Assembly (NCBI GenBank): GCA_026003355.1
Contig: BPHC01000005.1
Span: 124,001-188,000, forward strand
Direction: 5' to 3'
Length of the DNA stretch: 64,000 nucleotides
Origin: Cyclobacteriaceae bacterium
GTDB lineage: Bacteria; Bacteroidota; Bacteroidia; Cytophagales; Cyclobacteriaceae
Below the pieces are notes generated by a model. The model was given only the letters and a program-made list of their open reading frames with translations. It ran no database searches and had not been told where the DNA came from. The position numbers and the translations under genes were made by a program. Shown here one piece after another: positions 8,305-16,249 of this stretch; the first letter of the stretch is position 1; each line of letters opens with the position of its first letter.

Positions 8305-9531
8305 ATGACATTCTCCGATTTTCGCCTCGACTCCAGATTACTCGAAGGCCTGCAGTCCATGGGCTTTGAAAAGCCTACCCCTATCCAGCAACAGGCCATA
8401 CCCGTTATTCTGCAAAATAAAGATGTAATTGCCTGCGCCCAGACCGGCACAGGTAAAACGGCAGCCTACATCTTACCGGTTCTGCATAAAATGATGCAAA
8501 CCAGCCACCGCCACCTCAATACCCTGGTAATAGCCCCCACCCGCGAACTGGTACAACAAATTGACCAGCAAATTGAAGGCTTTGCCTACTTTACCGGCAT
8601 AAGCTCCATACCTGTATATGGCGGGGGCGATGGCGCAGCGTGGGACCAGCAAAAGAAAGCCCTGCAGCAGGGTGCCGATATAGTGGTGGCTACCCCCGGC
8701 CGGCTTATCGCCCTGCTGGCGGCTGGTACTACCGTATTTGATCACCTGCAACACCTCATTTTAGATGAGGCCGACCGCATGCTGGACATGGGCTTTTATG
8801 ACGACATCGTAAAAATTGTGAGCTACCTGCCCAAAGAACGGCAAACCCTGCTGTTCTCGGCCACCATGCCACCAAAAATCAGGGCATTGGCCAGCCGCAT
8901 TTTGCGCCAGCCCGAAGAAATTAACATTGCCATTGCCAAACCCGCTGCAGGTATTAACCAGCAAGCCTATATGGTGTACGATGCGCAAAAAGAAAAACTG
9001 CTGAACCACATTTTGAAAACCCACACCTGGAACAGCATACTTATTTTTGCCTCGACCAAAGAAACCGTTAAAAAACTCGATGCACTGTTCAGGCGGGCAG
9101 GTATAACTGCCCGTGCATTTCACTCGGATCTGGAACAAACCGAACGCGAAACCATTTTGCGCGCTTTTAAAAACAAACAACTCAGCATTATAATCGGCAC
9201 CGATGTGCTGTCGCGCGGCATTGATGTAGAGGGCATTAGCATGGTGATAAACTGGGACGTTCCGCCCGACCCAGAAGATTATGTTCACCGCATTGGCCGC
9301 ACGGCCCGAGCAGAAACTACAGGCACGGCCATTACCTTCGTGAACGAGCGCGACCAACGCAGGTTCCAGGGCATTGAAAACCTGATTGGCTACCCCATAC
9401 CCAAAATGCCGCTGCCCGCTGAATGCGGAGAAGGCCCGGTGTACTCACCACAAACCAGACGCGAAGAAGGATTCAGAAAAAACAGAAAGGGGCCGCGGAG
9501 AAAGCACTTTCGCCCCCGGTTTAATAAATAG
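8305..9531 (+). CDS. rhlE: DEAD-box RNA helicase, RhlE type
   Basis: 408 residues with the motifs in order: Q motif (GFEKPTPIQQQAIP), motif I AQTGTGKT, Ia PTREL, Ib TPGRL, motif II DEAD (LDEADRMLDMGF), III SAT (LFSATMP), IV-V with ILIFAST and IIGTDVLSRGIDVEG, and VI HRIGRTAR. A short basic tail (RKNRKGPRRKHFRPRFNK) probably binds RNA. RhlE-type helicases remodel rRNA and other RNAs and are often cold induced; it lies just after a cold shock gene. Its 3' end overlaps the convergent beta-propeller gene by 11 bases. Confidence 0.93.
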   Translation: MTFSDFRLDSRLLEGLQSMGFEKPTPIQQQAIPVILQNKDVIACAQTGTGKTAAYILPVLHKMMQTSHRHLNTLVIAPTRELVQQIDQQIEGFAYFTGISSIPVYGGGDGAAWDQQKKALQQGADIVVATPGRLIALLAAGTTVFDHLQHLILDEADRMLDMGFYDDIVKIVSYLPKERQTLLFSATMPPKIRALASRILRQPEEINIAIAKPAAGINQQAYMVYDAQKEKLLNHILKTHTWNSILIFASTKETVKKLDALFRRAGITARAFHSDLEQTERETILRAFKNKQLSIIIGTDVLSRGIDVEGISMVINWDVPPDPEDYVHRIGRTARAETTGTAITFVNERDQRRFQGIENLIGYPIPKMPLPAECGEGPVYSPQTRREEGFRKNRKGPRRKHFRPRFNK

Positions 9532-10369
9532 AATGCCGGCCGTCCGGGGTTATCCGCTCAACCCGCACCGCGTTCATGGGTGAACATTCCAATATCCATA
9601 AATCGCCATTGGGCGTATGGAGCACGCCCGTTGGTAGCCAGCCCGCATTTGTTTCGGCCACCGTAAAAACCTTACCGGATGGGGTAACCTTTTTTACCTC
9701 TCCGGAACCATATACCGCTACATACACATTTTTTTCCTTATCCACACTCAGCCCCATCACCAGGTGTGGTTCGTTTACCAATGCAGGTTTCCGTTTGTTT
9801 TGCTGAAGTTGCGTGGCCAGTGTCTTCACTTGTCCAAGCCGGTTTATTATTTTCAGATCATACCGGTCAACAACTAACACATCGCCATCCTGGGTTGCTG
9901 TCATCCACCGGATGTTCTCCATGCAATCATTACCCAGTTGGGTGATCATTCCATTACGATCACGCCTTACCACCTGCTGGCAATCCGTTTCGCGCACGGC
10001 CCAGTACATGTTACCTTGTTGATCACGTACGAAACTGTAATCCTTCAGAAACCCTTCCGTATCGGGAATTACCTTCTGAATTTTTCCATCTGCTGAATAC
10101 TTCCATACGTAGTGTCCCCATGTATTGAGCCGCTCGCCATTGTACCACAAGTGCTCACCATAAAGATTGTCCTGCGCATCCATGTACAGTTCATGAGTAT
10201 GCACATTGGGTACAGCCACAGATTTCCTTCCCTGTGTATCAATTTTCCAAACCTGTTTCAGGTCGGTATAGAACACATTGCCCTTACTGTCCATTACAAT
10301 GCCCACACCGGGATGAGCCCATGCGGAGGCCGAAATCAGCAACAGAGAAATCAGGAAATGCAATTTCAT
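9521..10369 (-). CDS. exported NHL/SMP-30-like beta-propeller protein
   Basis: 282 residues with signal peptide (MKLHFLISLLLISASAWA). The mature part is built from repeats of the form D-x-x-G-N-x-Y followed by a V-x-K/R-x-D-x-x-G motif (DSKGNVFYTD, DAQDNLYGEH, DQQGNMYWAV, DKEKNVYVAV, TPNGDLWILE), as in NHL and SMP-30-like propellers. A conserved HTHELYMDAQDN segment could bind a ligand or metal. No known catalytic signature is visible. It is the last of three genes on this strand coding for exported proteins, 2 bases after the YceI gene, so an operon is likely. Confidence 0.75.
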   Translation of the reverse strand: MKLHFLISLLLISASAWAHPGVGIVMDSKGNVFYTDLKQVWKIDTQGRKSVAVPNVHTHELYMDAQDNLYGEHLWYNGERLNTWGHYVWKYSADGKIQKVIPDTEGFLKDYSFVRDQQGNMYWAVRETDCQQVVRRDRNGMITQLGNDCMENIRWMTATQDGDVLVVDRYDLKIINRLGQVKTLATQLQQNKRKPALVNEPHLVMGLSVDKEKNVYVAVYGSGEVKKVTPSGKVFTVAETNAGWLPTGVLHTPNGDLWILECSPMNAVRVERITPDGRHSIY

Positions 10370-10371
10370 TC

Positions 10372-10965
10372 TTAACGACTTTTAGCCCGTATCAAAATGC
10401 GTAGCTGTACCTCATCGCGAACCAGTTCGTCCTTAATTCCTTTGTACGAAACACCAAACAACTGCCGGTCAAAGTGCAGGTCGGCTTCACCAATAAACTG
10501 CTTATCTGATTGAACGGTGGGCGTGATGGCTGCGGTTACCAGCCGTGTAGTTTGTTTGATCGAGAGGTTTCCGGATACCAGGTAACGGGCCGGGTTGGTC
10601 GGGTGTGGTCGGACTTCCGTTATCACAAACCGTGCGGCAGGAAACTTCACCACATCAAAAAAATCAGCATCCTTCAGGTGGTCCTCCAGTTTTCGTTTAG
10701 GAATGGGATCAGATGCGGGGATGTCCGTACAGACAATGGTCTTCATATCAACCACTACATAGCCTCCGGCCAATCGGTTTTCTTTCATCACCACATTGCC
10801 CTCTTTAATATTAACCACACCCTGATGGTAGCCGGTTAGTTTTGTGCCCGTCCAGATAATTTTTGACTCTTTGGTTGAAAGCGGAAGAATTTGCGCCAGG
10901 GTGTTCGTCAAAACTGTTACTAGAAATGTTGCAAGCCATGTGCCACGCCTTTGTATTAAATTCAT
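10372..10965 (-). CDS. YceI family exported protein
   Basis: 197 residues with N-terminal signal sequence. The YceI lipocalin-like pattern is clear: a W-x-G-x-K-x-x-G-x-H-x-G segment (IIWTGTKLTGYHQGVV), a GGYVVVDMKTI strand, the KLEDHLKDADFFDVVKFPAARFV signature, and paired beta strands later (YLVSGNLSIKQTTRLV). YceI proteins bind polyisoprenoid or similar lipid molecules in the periplasm. The 20-base gap to the upstream dioxygenase gene and 2-base gap to the propeller gene suggest one transcript. Confidence 0.88.
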   Translation of the reverse strand: MNLIQRRGTWLATFLVTVLTNTLAQILPLSTKESKIIWTGTKLTGYHQGVVNIKEGNVVMKENRLAGGYVVVDMKTIVCTDIPASDPIPKRKLEDHLKDADFFDVVKFPAARFVITEVRPHPTNPARYLVSGNLSIKQTTRLVTAAITPTVQSDKQFIGEADLHFDRQLFGVSYKGIKDELVRDEVQLRILIRAKSR

Positions 10966-10985
10966 ATACTTTACGGATAAATCTT

Positions 10986-11594
10986 CTAAAAACTTAAAAC
11001 AATATCACGCGTACCCATCCAAGCTCCATCCTGGCTTTTATCCAGCTTTATGATTCCGGCACCTCCACGCTCGGGTTTTTGTTTACGGTGTTGGTCGGTG
11101 AGCAGCGGATCATCATCAAACAAATAATCATTAATCCAGTAATACCCTTTGCCCGGTTCATAGATTATCGCATGGATGTGCTGCGGTATGTTCTGGTTTG
11201 GATAAGGAGCTGGGCGTATCGTTTTAAATAAGTACCGCCCCTGCTCATCAGTCTTCATCCAACCACGTAAATGCCCGTGTTTGGTCACGGTTTGATTGGG
11301 CGCGGGAGCATACAGCCCCCGGTTATCGGTATGATAGATATAAAGAATTATGTCAGGGGCCGGAGTTTTTGTGCCCTTTTTATAAATCGTTCCACTAATA
11401 ATAAGCGGTTCGCCAGGTTCATCCGGTGCTGAAATAGTGGCTCGCCATGACAACTGGTTTGGCATGCCCTCAAACAACAACTCGCAATCTTCGCACGGAC
11501 CGCCAAGCACGTGTTCGTACTGACTTTTTGTTTGGCTGCAGGCCACAAAAAAATTTACAGCAATGGCGGCAACCAGTAGCGGGTTTCGGATCAT
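10986..11594 (-). CDS. lipoprotein of the intradiol ring-cleavage dioxygenase family
   Basis: 202 residues. The N-terminus (MIRNPLLVAAIAVNFFVAC) ends in a lipobox-like Cys, so it should be anchored to a membrane. The dioxygenase core shows a YIYHTDNRGLYAP segment (first Tyr ligand), RGWMKTDEQGRYLFKTIRPAPYP (second Tyr region) and PQHIHAIIYE (His-x-His), the four ligands of non-heme iron(III) in protocatechuate 3,4-dioxygenase. Secreted or lipidated versions of this fold are widespread in Bacteroidota with unknown substrates, and many lack the catechol-binding residues. It heads the three-gene set of exported proteins and is divergent from the LytS gene. Confidence 0.82.
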   Translation of the reverse strand: MIRNPLLVAAIAVNFFVACSQTKSQYEHVLGGPCEDCELLFEGMPNQLSWRATISAPDEPGEPLIISGTIYKKGTKTPAPDIILYIYHTDNRGLYAPAPNQTVTKHGHLRGWMKTDEQGRYLFKTIRPAPYPNQNIPQHIHAIIYEPGKGYYWINDYLFDDDPLLTDQHRKQKPERGGAGIIKLDKSQDGAWMGTRDIVLSF

Positions 11595-11729
11595 AACCGA
11601 TGGATTTTGAATCGAATTAACGAAGGAGAAATTAGCCCGGGCGACCGGTTATGACGAATCGTTTGATTTTCTTGACGAAATGCAAAATCCGCCTTAGGTC
11701 AGACAAGCTGAAAGGCGTAATTTTCAACT

Positions 11730-12774
11730 ATGGAGCGATTCTTTCGGTACAAACTAGACCACGTTATTTTCTGGTTGCTTACCATTTTCTTTCACGGTTA
11801 CACCCGGCTGAATGTGTTGAACGAAGCAGGCCCAGTTCCCTTCATGCTGGAGTTACTCATCCGCAACGGCTTACTGGCAGTGGCCATCTATTTCACCCTG
11901 CTTGTTATTGTGCCACGGTTTACAAAAAGACGCAACTTCATTATCAGCGTTGGCCTTATTCTGCTAACTCTTGTTGTTTATGTAGCATGCAAAAATGCCC
12001 ACGATGTTTATTTGTACGGATATGGTTTGAATTCACCTGCAAAGCAGTCGTTTTTTAATCATTCATTATACAACCTTTCCATTGTGATTTTCTACCTCAC
12101 CTTTGCCGTAACGCTTTACCTGAGCAAGCAATGGTACCAGCAGCAAACATTGCTTCGGAAAATTGAACTGGAAAAGCTGAACACCGAACTGGAGTATCTC
12201 AAGGCCCAGATCAATCCGCATTTTCTTTTCAACTCGATTAACACCATTTATTTTATGATCGACAAACAAAACAAAGAGGCCCGCGAAACACTCACCTGCC
12301 TTCTCCGATATGCTGCGCTACCAGTTATATGAGTGCAACGGGCCCGTCATCCCGATCGAAAAAGAAATCAGTTACCTGAAAAATTACATCGACCTGCAGC
12401 GGCTCCGCAAAGATGAGAAGTATCAAATCGCTTTCCGTTATTCACCTGACTTAAAAAATTTTACCATTGCGCCTTTACTCCTGATTCCCTTCGTTGAAAA
12501 TGCCTTCAAGCACGTATCGCACTTCACCGATAAGCCGAATACAATTGACGTTGTACTGGATAAAAAAGGAAATTCATTTTACCTGACTGTCTTCAACACA
12601 ATCGATGGCATGGAGGCATCAACCGGAAATACCGGAATCGGCCTGCGAAACGTTAAACGAAGACTTGAACTGCTGTATCCGGACCGGCATACCCTGCTGA
12701 TCAACGGAGCATCTGATGGGTTTCAGGTTAGCCTTGAACTGAAACTGCAACAACCAGTAAACCCCGCCCCATGA
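11730..12774 (+). CDS. LytS-type sensor histidine kinase, frameshifted
   Basis: Two frames join to one LytS-family kinase. The first (11730-12332) has about four TM segments and then the HisKA_7TM-like core QINPHFLFNSINTIYFMID with the phosphoacceptor His; the second (to 12774) continues with LRYQLYECNG, VIPIEKEISYLKNYIDLQRLR, the N box VENAFKHV and the G box GIGLRNVKRRLELLYP. Removing one base near 12300-12306 (CTTCTCC to CTTTCC) joins them through T-C-L-S-D-M-L-R-Y-Q, matching the family's LSDMLRYQLYEC. Total length 1,045 nt is 3n+1, so exactly one base is surplus; intact it would be 347 residues. As written, the first frame ends early after the His box and lacks the ATPase domain. It may be a sequencing error or a real lesion. 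Confidence 0.85.
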
Positions 12775-13490
12775 CCAGCGCTGTAAAACTGAATTGCCTG
12801 ATTGTTGACGATGAGCCGCTGGCCCGCAAAGGCCTGCAAGAGTATGTAAAAGACGTTGATTTTCTTCAGCTGGCCGGATCGTGTGAAGATGCGCTGAAAG
12901 CAGCTTCCCTCCTCCGGGAAGGAAATATTGACCTAATCCTGCTCGACATTCACATGCCTAAACTTTCAGGCATTGAATTTCTGAGAACCCTGAAAAACCC
13001 ACCGCTGATAATTTTTACCACAGCCTACCCGGATTACGCACTTGAAAGTTATGCACTTGATGTACTGGATTACCTCGTTAAACCCATATCCTTTGACCGT
13101 TTCTTAAAAGCTGCACAAAAAGCACACGACTACCATGCGCTTAAGCACAGGGCTCCCGGTACACCTGATTATTTTTTTATTAAGTGCGATCATAAATACG
13201 AAAGAGTCAGTTTCTCAGAAGTATTGTATGTGGAAGCCATGCAAAACTACTGCATCCTTTACACCACCGGCCGCAAACTGATTACCTACATTACATTAAC
13301 TGGCCTGGAAGAACGGTTACCAAAAGACCGTTTCATTAAAGTGCATAAGTCATTTATTGTTTCGTTAGAAAAAATCAATGCCATTGATGGCAACGAAATT
13401 CAGATTGGTACCGCCCGAATCCCCATCAGCCGGGCGATGAAGGATAAGGTAATACAGAAAATTCTTGGAAGTAATCTTTTCAGGAGGTAA
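12771..13490 (+). CDS. LytTR-family response regulator
   Basis: 239 residues. An N-terminal receiver domain starts with LIVDDEPLARKGL and has the phosphoacceptor Asp in LILLDIHMP (about residue 61) and the conserved Thr/Lys positions (FTTAYPDYALESYALDVLDYLVKPIS). The C-terminal LytTR DNA-binding domain (about 136-236) contains the KCDHKYERVSFSEVLYVEAMQNYCILYT pattern and FIKVHKSFIVSLEKI. It overlaps the kinase stop by four bases (ATGA), so the pair is a two-component system. The likely target by proximity is the divergent exported-protein operon, but nothing in the sequence proves it. Confidence 0.93.
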   Translation: MTSAVKLNCLIVDDEPLARKGLQEYVKDVDFLQLAGSCEDALKAASLLREGNIDLILLDIHMPKLSGIEFLRTLKNPPLIIFTTAYPDYALESYALDVLDYLVKPISFDRFLKAAQKAHDYHALKHRAPGTPDYFFIKCDHKYERVSFSEVLYVEAMQNYCILYTTGRKLITYITLTGLEERLPKDRFIKVHKSFIVSLEKINAIDGNEIQIGTARIPISRAMKDKVIQKILGSNLFRR

Positions 13491-13511
13491 GAAGCCTACC
13501 GGGATGCTTGC

Positions 13512-16118
13512 TTATTGGTTTTTCAACACAGAAATAACCTCATTCAACTTCAGCAACGCCTCTACCGGGCTAATGGTATTGATATCAATACCCTTCAGCA
13601 TTTCCTGAATTCTTTTCAGCGTCGGGTCGGCCTCAAACAGGTTTAACTGAATATTGGTGGCTGGTTTGGGCAGGTTATGCGGGTTTTCGGCTGCCCCCTT
13701 GTTGCGATTGCGCTCCAGAAAATGCAATACTTCATTGGCGCGCAGCACCACTTTATTGGGGATGCCGGCCATCTGCGCCACGTGTATGCCAAAACTGTGT
13801 TCGCTGCCGCCCTCCTTTAGCTTGCGCAGAAAAATAATTTTGTCGCCCGCCTCTTTAACGCTCACATTGTAGTTCTTAACCCGCACCAAATCATCGGCCA
13901 GCTGGTTTAGTTCGTGGTAGTGTGTAGCAAATAGAGTGCGGGGCTTAAACCGGGCGTGTTCATGCAGGTACTCCACAATAGCCCAGGCAATAGAAATGCC
14001 ATCATAGGTAGAGGTGCCCCTGCCAATTTCGTCCATCAGAATCAGGCTGCGCTCACTCAGGTTATTCAAAATGCTGGCCGTTTCAATCATTTCAACCATA
14101 AAGGTTGATTCCCCGCCCGACAGGTTGTCGGAAGCTCCTACCCGCGTAAAAATCTTGTCCACCAGGCCTATGTTTGCTGTATCGGCCGGAACGAAACACC
14201 CTGTTTGTGCCATCAGTACAATAAGCGCAGTTTGCCGCAGCAAAGCCGATTTACCCGCCATATTCGGTCCCGTAATAATCAATATCTGCCGGCTGGTGGT
14301 GTCTGCATAAACATCGTTTGGCACATAAGTCTCACCGGGCGGCAGGCGCTGTTCAATAACCGGATGGCGGCCGTTGCGTATGTCCAGCACCAGGCTGTTG
14401 TTTACCTCGGGTTTTACATACCGATGGGCCCGCGCCACAAGCGCAAAACTCATCAGGCAGTCCAGCTCAGCCAGTATGCGGGCGTTTTGCAGTATGCTTT
14501 TTACAAACCCGGTAGCAAACTGCACCAGTTCCCTGAACAGCTGTTGTTCTATTGACAACAACCGTTCTTCGGCATGCAGAATTTTTTCTTCGTAGGCCTT
14601 GAGTTCTTCGGTTATGTAGCGTTCGGCATTTACCAGCGTTTGTTTTCGTATCCAGTCTGGGGGTACTTTGTTTTTGTTGGCGTTGCTCACTTCAAGGTAG
14701 TAACCAAACACCTTGTTATAGGAAATTTTAAGCGAGGCTATGCCTGTACGTTCGGCTTCGCGTTTTTGAATCTGCACCAGGTAATCCTTGCCCGAATAGG
14801 CTATCTGGCGCAACTCATCCAGTTCGGCATGTACACCCGGGTTAATCAGGTTCCCCAGGGCGGCCTGTGCCGGGGCATCGGGGCGCAATTCTTTTCGGAT
14901 GCGCTCAGTAAGTGGGGTACAATCGGCCAGCCGGCCGGCCAGCCGGTTAAGTTCGGGGGCATTGTTCGTGCTGAGCATTTGCTGTACCGCAGGGATGTGC
15001 AACAGCGATTTGCATAGCTGGCTTAGCTCGCGCGGGTTTATGCGGCCGGCTGCAACCTTGGCACCCAGCCTTTCCAAATCGCCAACCTGTTGCAGGGTGT
15101 TCGTTAATTTTTCCAGAAGTTCTTGGCGGGCGGTGAGGGCCGCTACCACCTCCTGCCGCCGGTGTATTTCGGCTAAATCTTTAAGGGGCAAAACCACCCA
15201 CCGGCGCATAAGCCTGCCGCCCATGGGGGTAACGGTGCGGTCCAGTATGTCCACCAGCGGCACGCCTCCTTCAAAGGGTGTTTTGAGTAGTTCCAGGTTA
15301 CGGATGGTAAACTTATCGAGCCACACATACTGGTCTTCCTCAATGCGGGCAATTGAGGTAATATGCGTGTTATGGTGGTGTTCGGTGGTTTCAAGGTAAT
15401 GCAGAATGGCACCGGCCGCCACCAGGCCATCGTCCATACCCTCCAGGCCAAAGCCGCGCAGGGTGCTTACGTTAAACTGGCGAAGCAATTTTTCTTCTGC
15501 GAAGGTGCGCTCGAATACCCAGTCGTCCAGGGCAAAGGCCGGTGTTTTCGGGTCCAGTTTTCCGTTCCAGATGTGGCGCTGTGCCTTGTTGTACAGTATT
15601 TCGGCAGGCGAAAAACTCTGAATAAGCTTAAGCACATACGTTTCTGTACCCTGTGCTGCCAGGAACTCGCCCGTACTTACATCCAGAAAGGCTATTCCTG
15701 CGGTGCTGTTACCGGCAAAGAGGGCGGCCAGAAAATTGTTCTGGCGGGTTTCCAGTACATTATCGTTAAACGACACACCAGGGGTAACCAGCTCGGTAAC
15801 ACCGCGCTTAACCACGCCTTTGGCAAACTTAGGGTCTTCCAGCTGGTCGCAAATGGCTACGCGGTAGCCGGCCCGCACCAGTTTGGGCAAATAGGTGTCG
15901 AGCGCATGGTGCGGAAAGCCTGCCAGCTCTACCTCCGATGCCGAACCGTTGCCGCGGCGGGTAAGCACAATATCCAGCACCCTGGAGGTAATAACGGCAT
16001 CTTCGCCAAAGGTTTCGTAGAAATCGCCTACCCGAAACAGCAATAAGGCGCCCGGATATTTGGCCTTGATGGCGTTGTATTGTTTCATGAGGGGTGTTTC
16101 GGCAGCGTGGGTGGCCAT
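13512..16118 (-). CDS. mutS: DNA mismatch repair protein MutS
   Basis: 868 residues from ATG 16118. The start is chosen because an exact TATCTTTG -7 element ends five bases upstream of it, and because the mismatch-binding domain begins at once (TPLMKQYNAIKAKYPGALLLFRVGDFYETFGEDA, holding the Phe-x-Glu that wedges into mismatches). Domains follow in order: connector, core/lever (YYLEVSNANKNKVP), clamp, then the ATPase with Walker A TGPNMAGKS, Walker B LILMDEIGRGTS and LFATHYHEL. It recognises mismatches and recruits MutL. The 3' end faces the LytTR gene, convergently, 22 bases away. Confidence 0.96.
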   Translation of the reverse strand: MATHAAETPLMKQYNAIKAKYPGALLLFRVGDFYETFGEDAVITSRVLDIVLTRRGNGSASEVELAGFPHHALDTYLPKLVRAGYRVAICDQLEDPKFAKGVVKRGVTELVTPGVSFNDNVLETRQNNFLAALFAGNSTAGIAFLDVSTGEFLAAQGTETYVLKLIQSFSPAEILYNKAQRHIWNGKLDPKTPAFALDDWVFERTFAEEKLLRQFNVSTLRGFGLEGMDDGLVAAGAILHYLETTEHHHNTHITSIARIEEDQYVWLDKFTIRNLELLKTPFEGGVPLVDILDRTVTPMGGRLMRRWVVLPLKDLAEIHRRQEVVAALTARQELLEKLTNTLQQVGDLERLGAKVAAGRINPRELSQLCKSLLHIPAVQQMLSTNNAPELNRLAGRLADCTPLTERIRKELRPDAPAQAALGNLINPGVHAELDELRQIAYSGKDYLVQIQKREAERTGIASLKISYNKVFGYYLEVSNANKNKVPPDWIRKQTLVNAERYITEELKAYEEKILHAEERLLSIEQQLFRELVQFATGFVKSILQNARILAELDCLMSFALVARAHRYVKPEVNNSLVLDIRNGRHPVIEQRLPPGETYVPNDVYADTTSRQILIITGPNMAGKSALLRQTALIVLMAQTGCFVPADTANIGLVDKIFTRVGASDNLSGGESTFMVEMIETASILNNLSERSLILMDEIGRGTSTYDGISIAWAIVEYLHEHARFKPRTLFATHYHELNQLADDLVRVKNYNVSVKEAGDKIIFLRKLKEGGSEHSFGIHVAQMAGIPNKVVLRANEVLHFLERNRNKGAAENPHNLPKPATNIQLNLFEADPTLKRIQEMLKGIDINTISPVEALLKLNEVISVLKNQ

Positions 16119-16123
16119 AAGGG

Positions 16124-16131
16124 CAAAGATA
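16124..16131 (-). promoter_or_regulatory. -7 element TATCTTTG abutting mutS
   Basis: Minus-strand TATCTTTG is an exact TAnnTTTG, five bases before the ATG at 16118. It implies a leaderless or near-leaderless mutS mRNA and rules out the ATG further upstream at 16160. Confidence 0.6.
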
Positions 16132-16196
16132 GAGCGAAACCACAAACGGTTTTCAGGCATTTATGGCCGATTTACACCCCGCTCCTGTAACAAGAT

Positions 16197-16229
16197 TTTG
16201 GCGCGCGCCTGCAATTCTTTGTAGCTTTC
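16197..16229 (+). promoter_or_regulatory. probable promoter of the DUF5117 metalloprotease gene
   Basis: TTTG (16197-16200) and TAGCTTTC (16222-16229, one mismatch to TAnnTTTG) are separated by 21 bases, upstream of ATG 16250. Spacing fits the Bacteroidota -33/-7 arrangement. Confidence 0.45.
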
Positions 16230-16249
16230 TACAATCTTAACATCTGCAT

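Noticed and set aside
15363-16046. Long plus-strand frame of about 227 codons opposite mutS
   Set aside because: It mirrors a full MutS domain with all motifs; no start or family match in the antisense reading.
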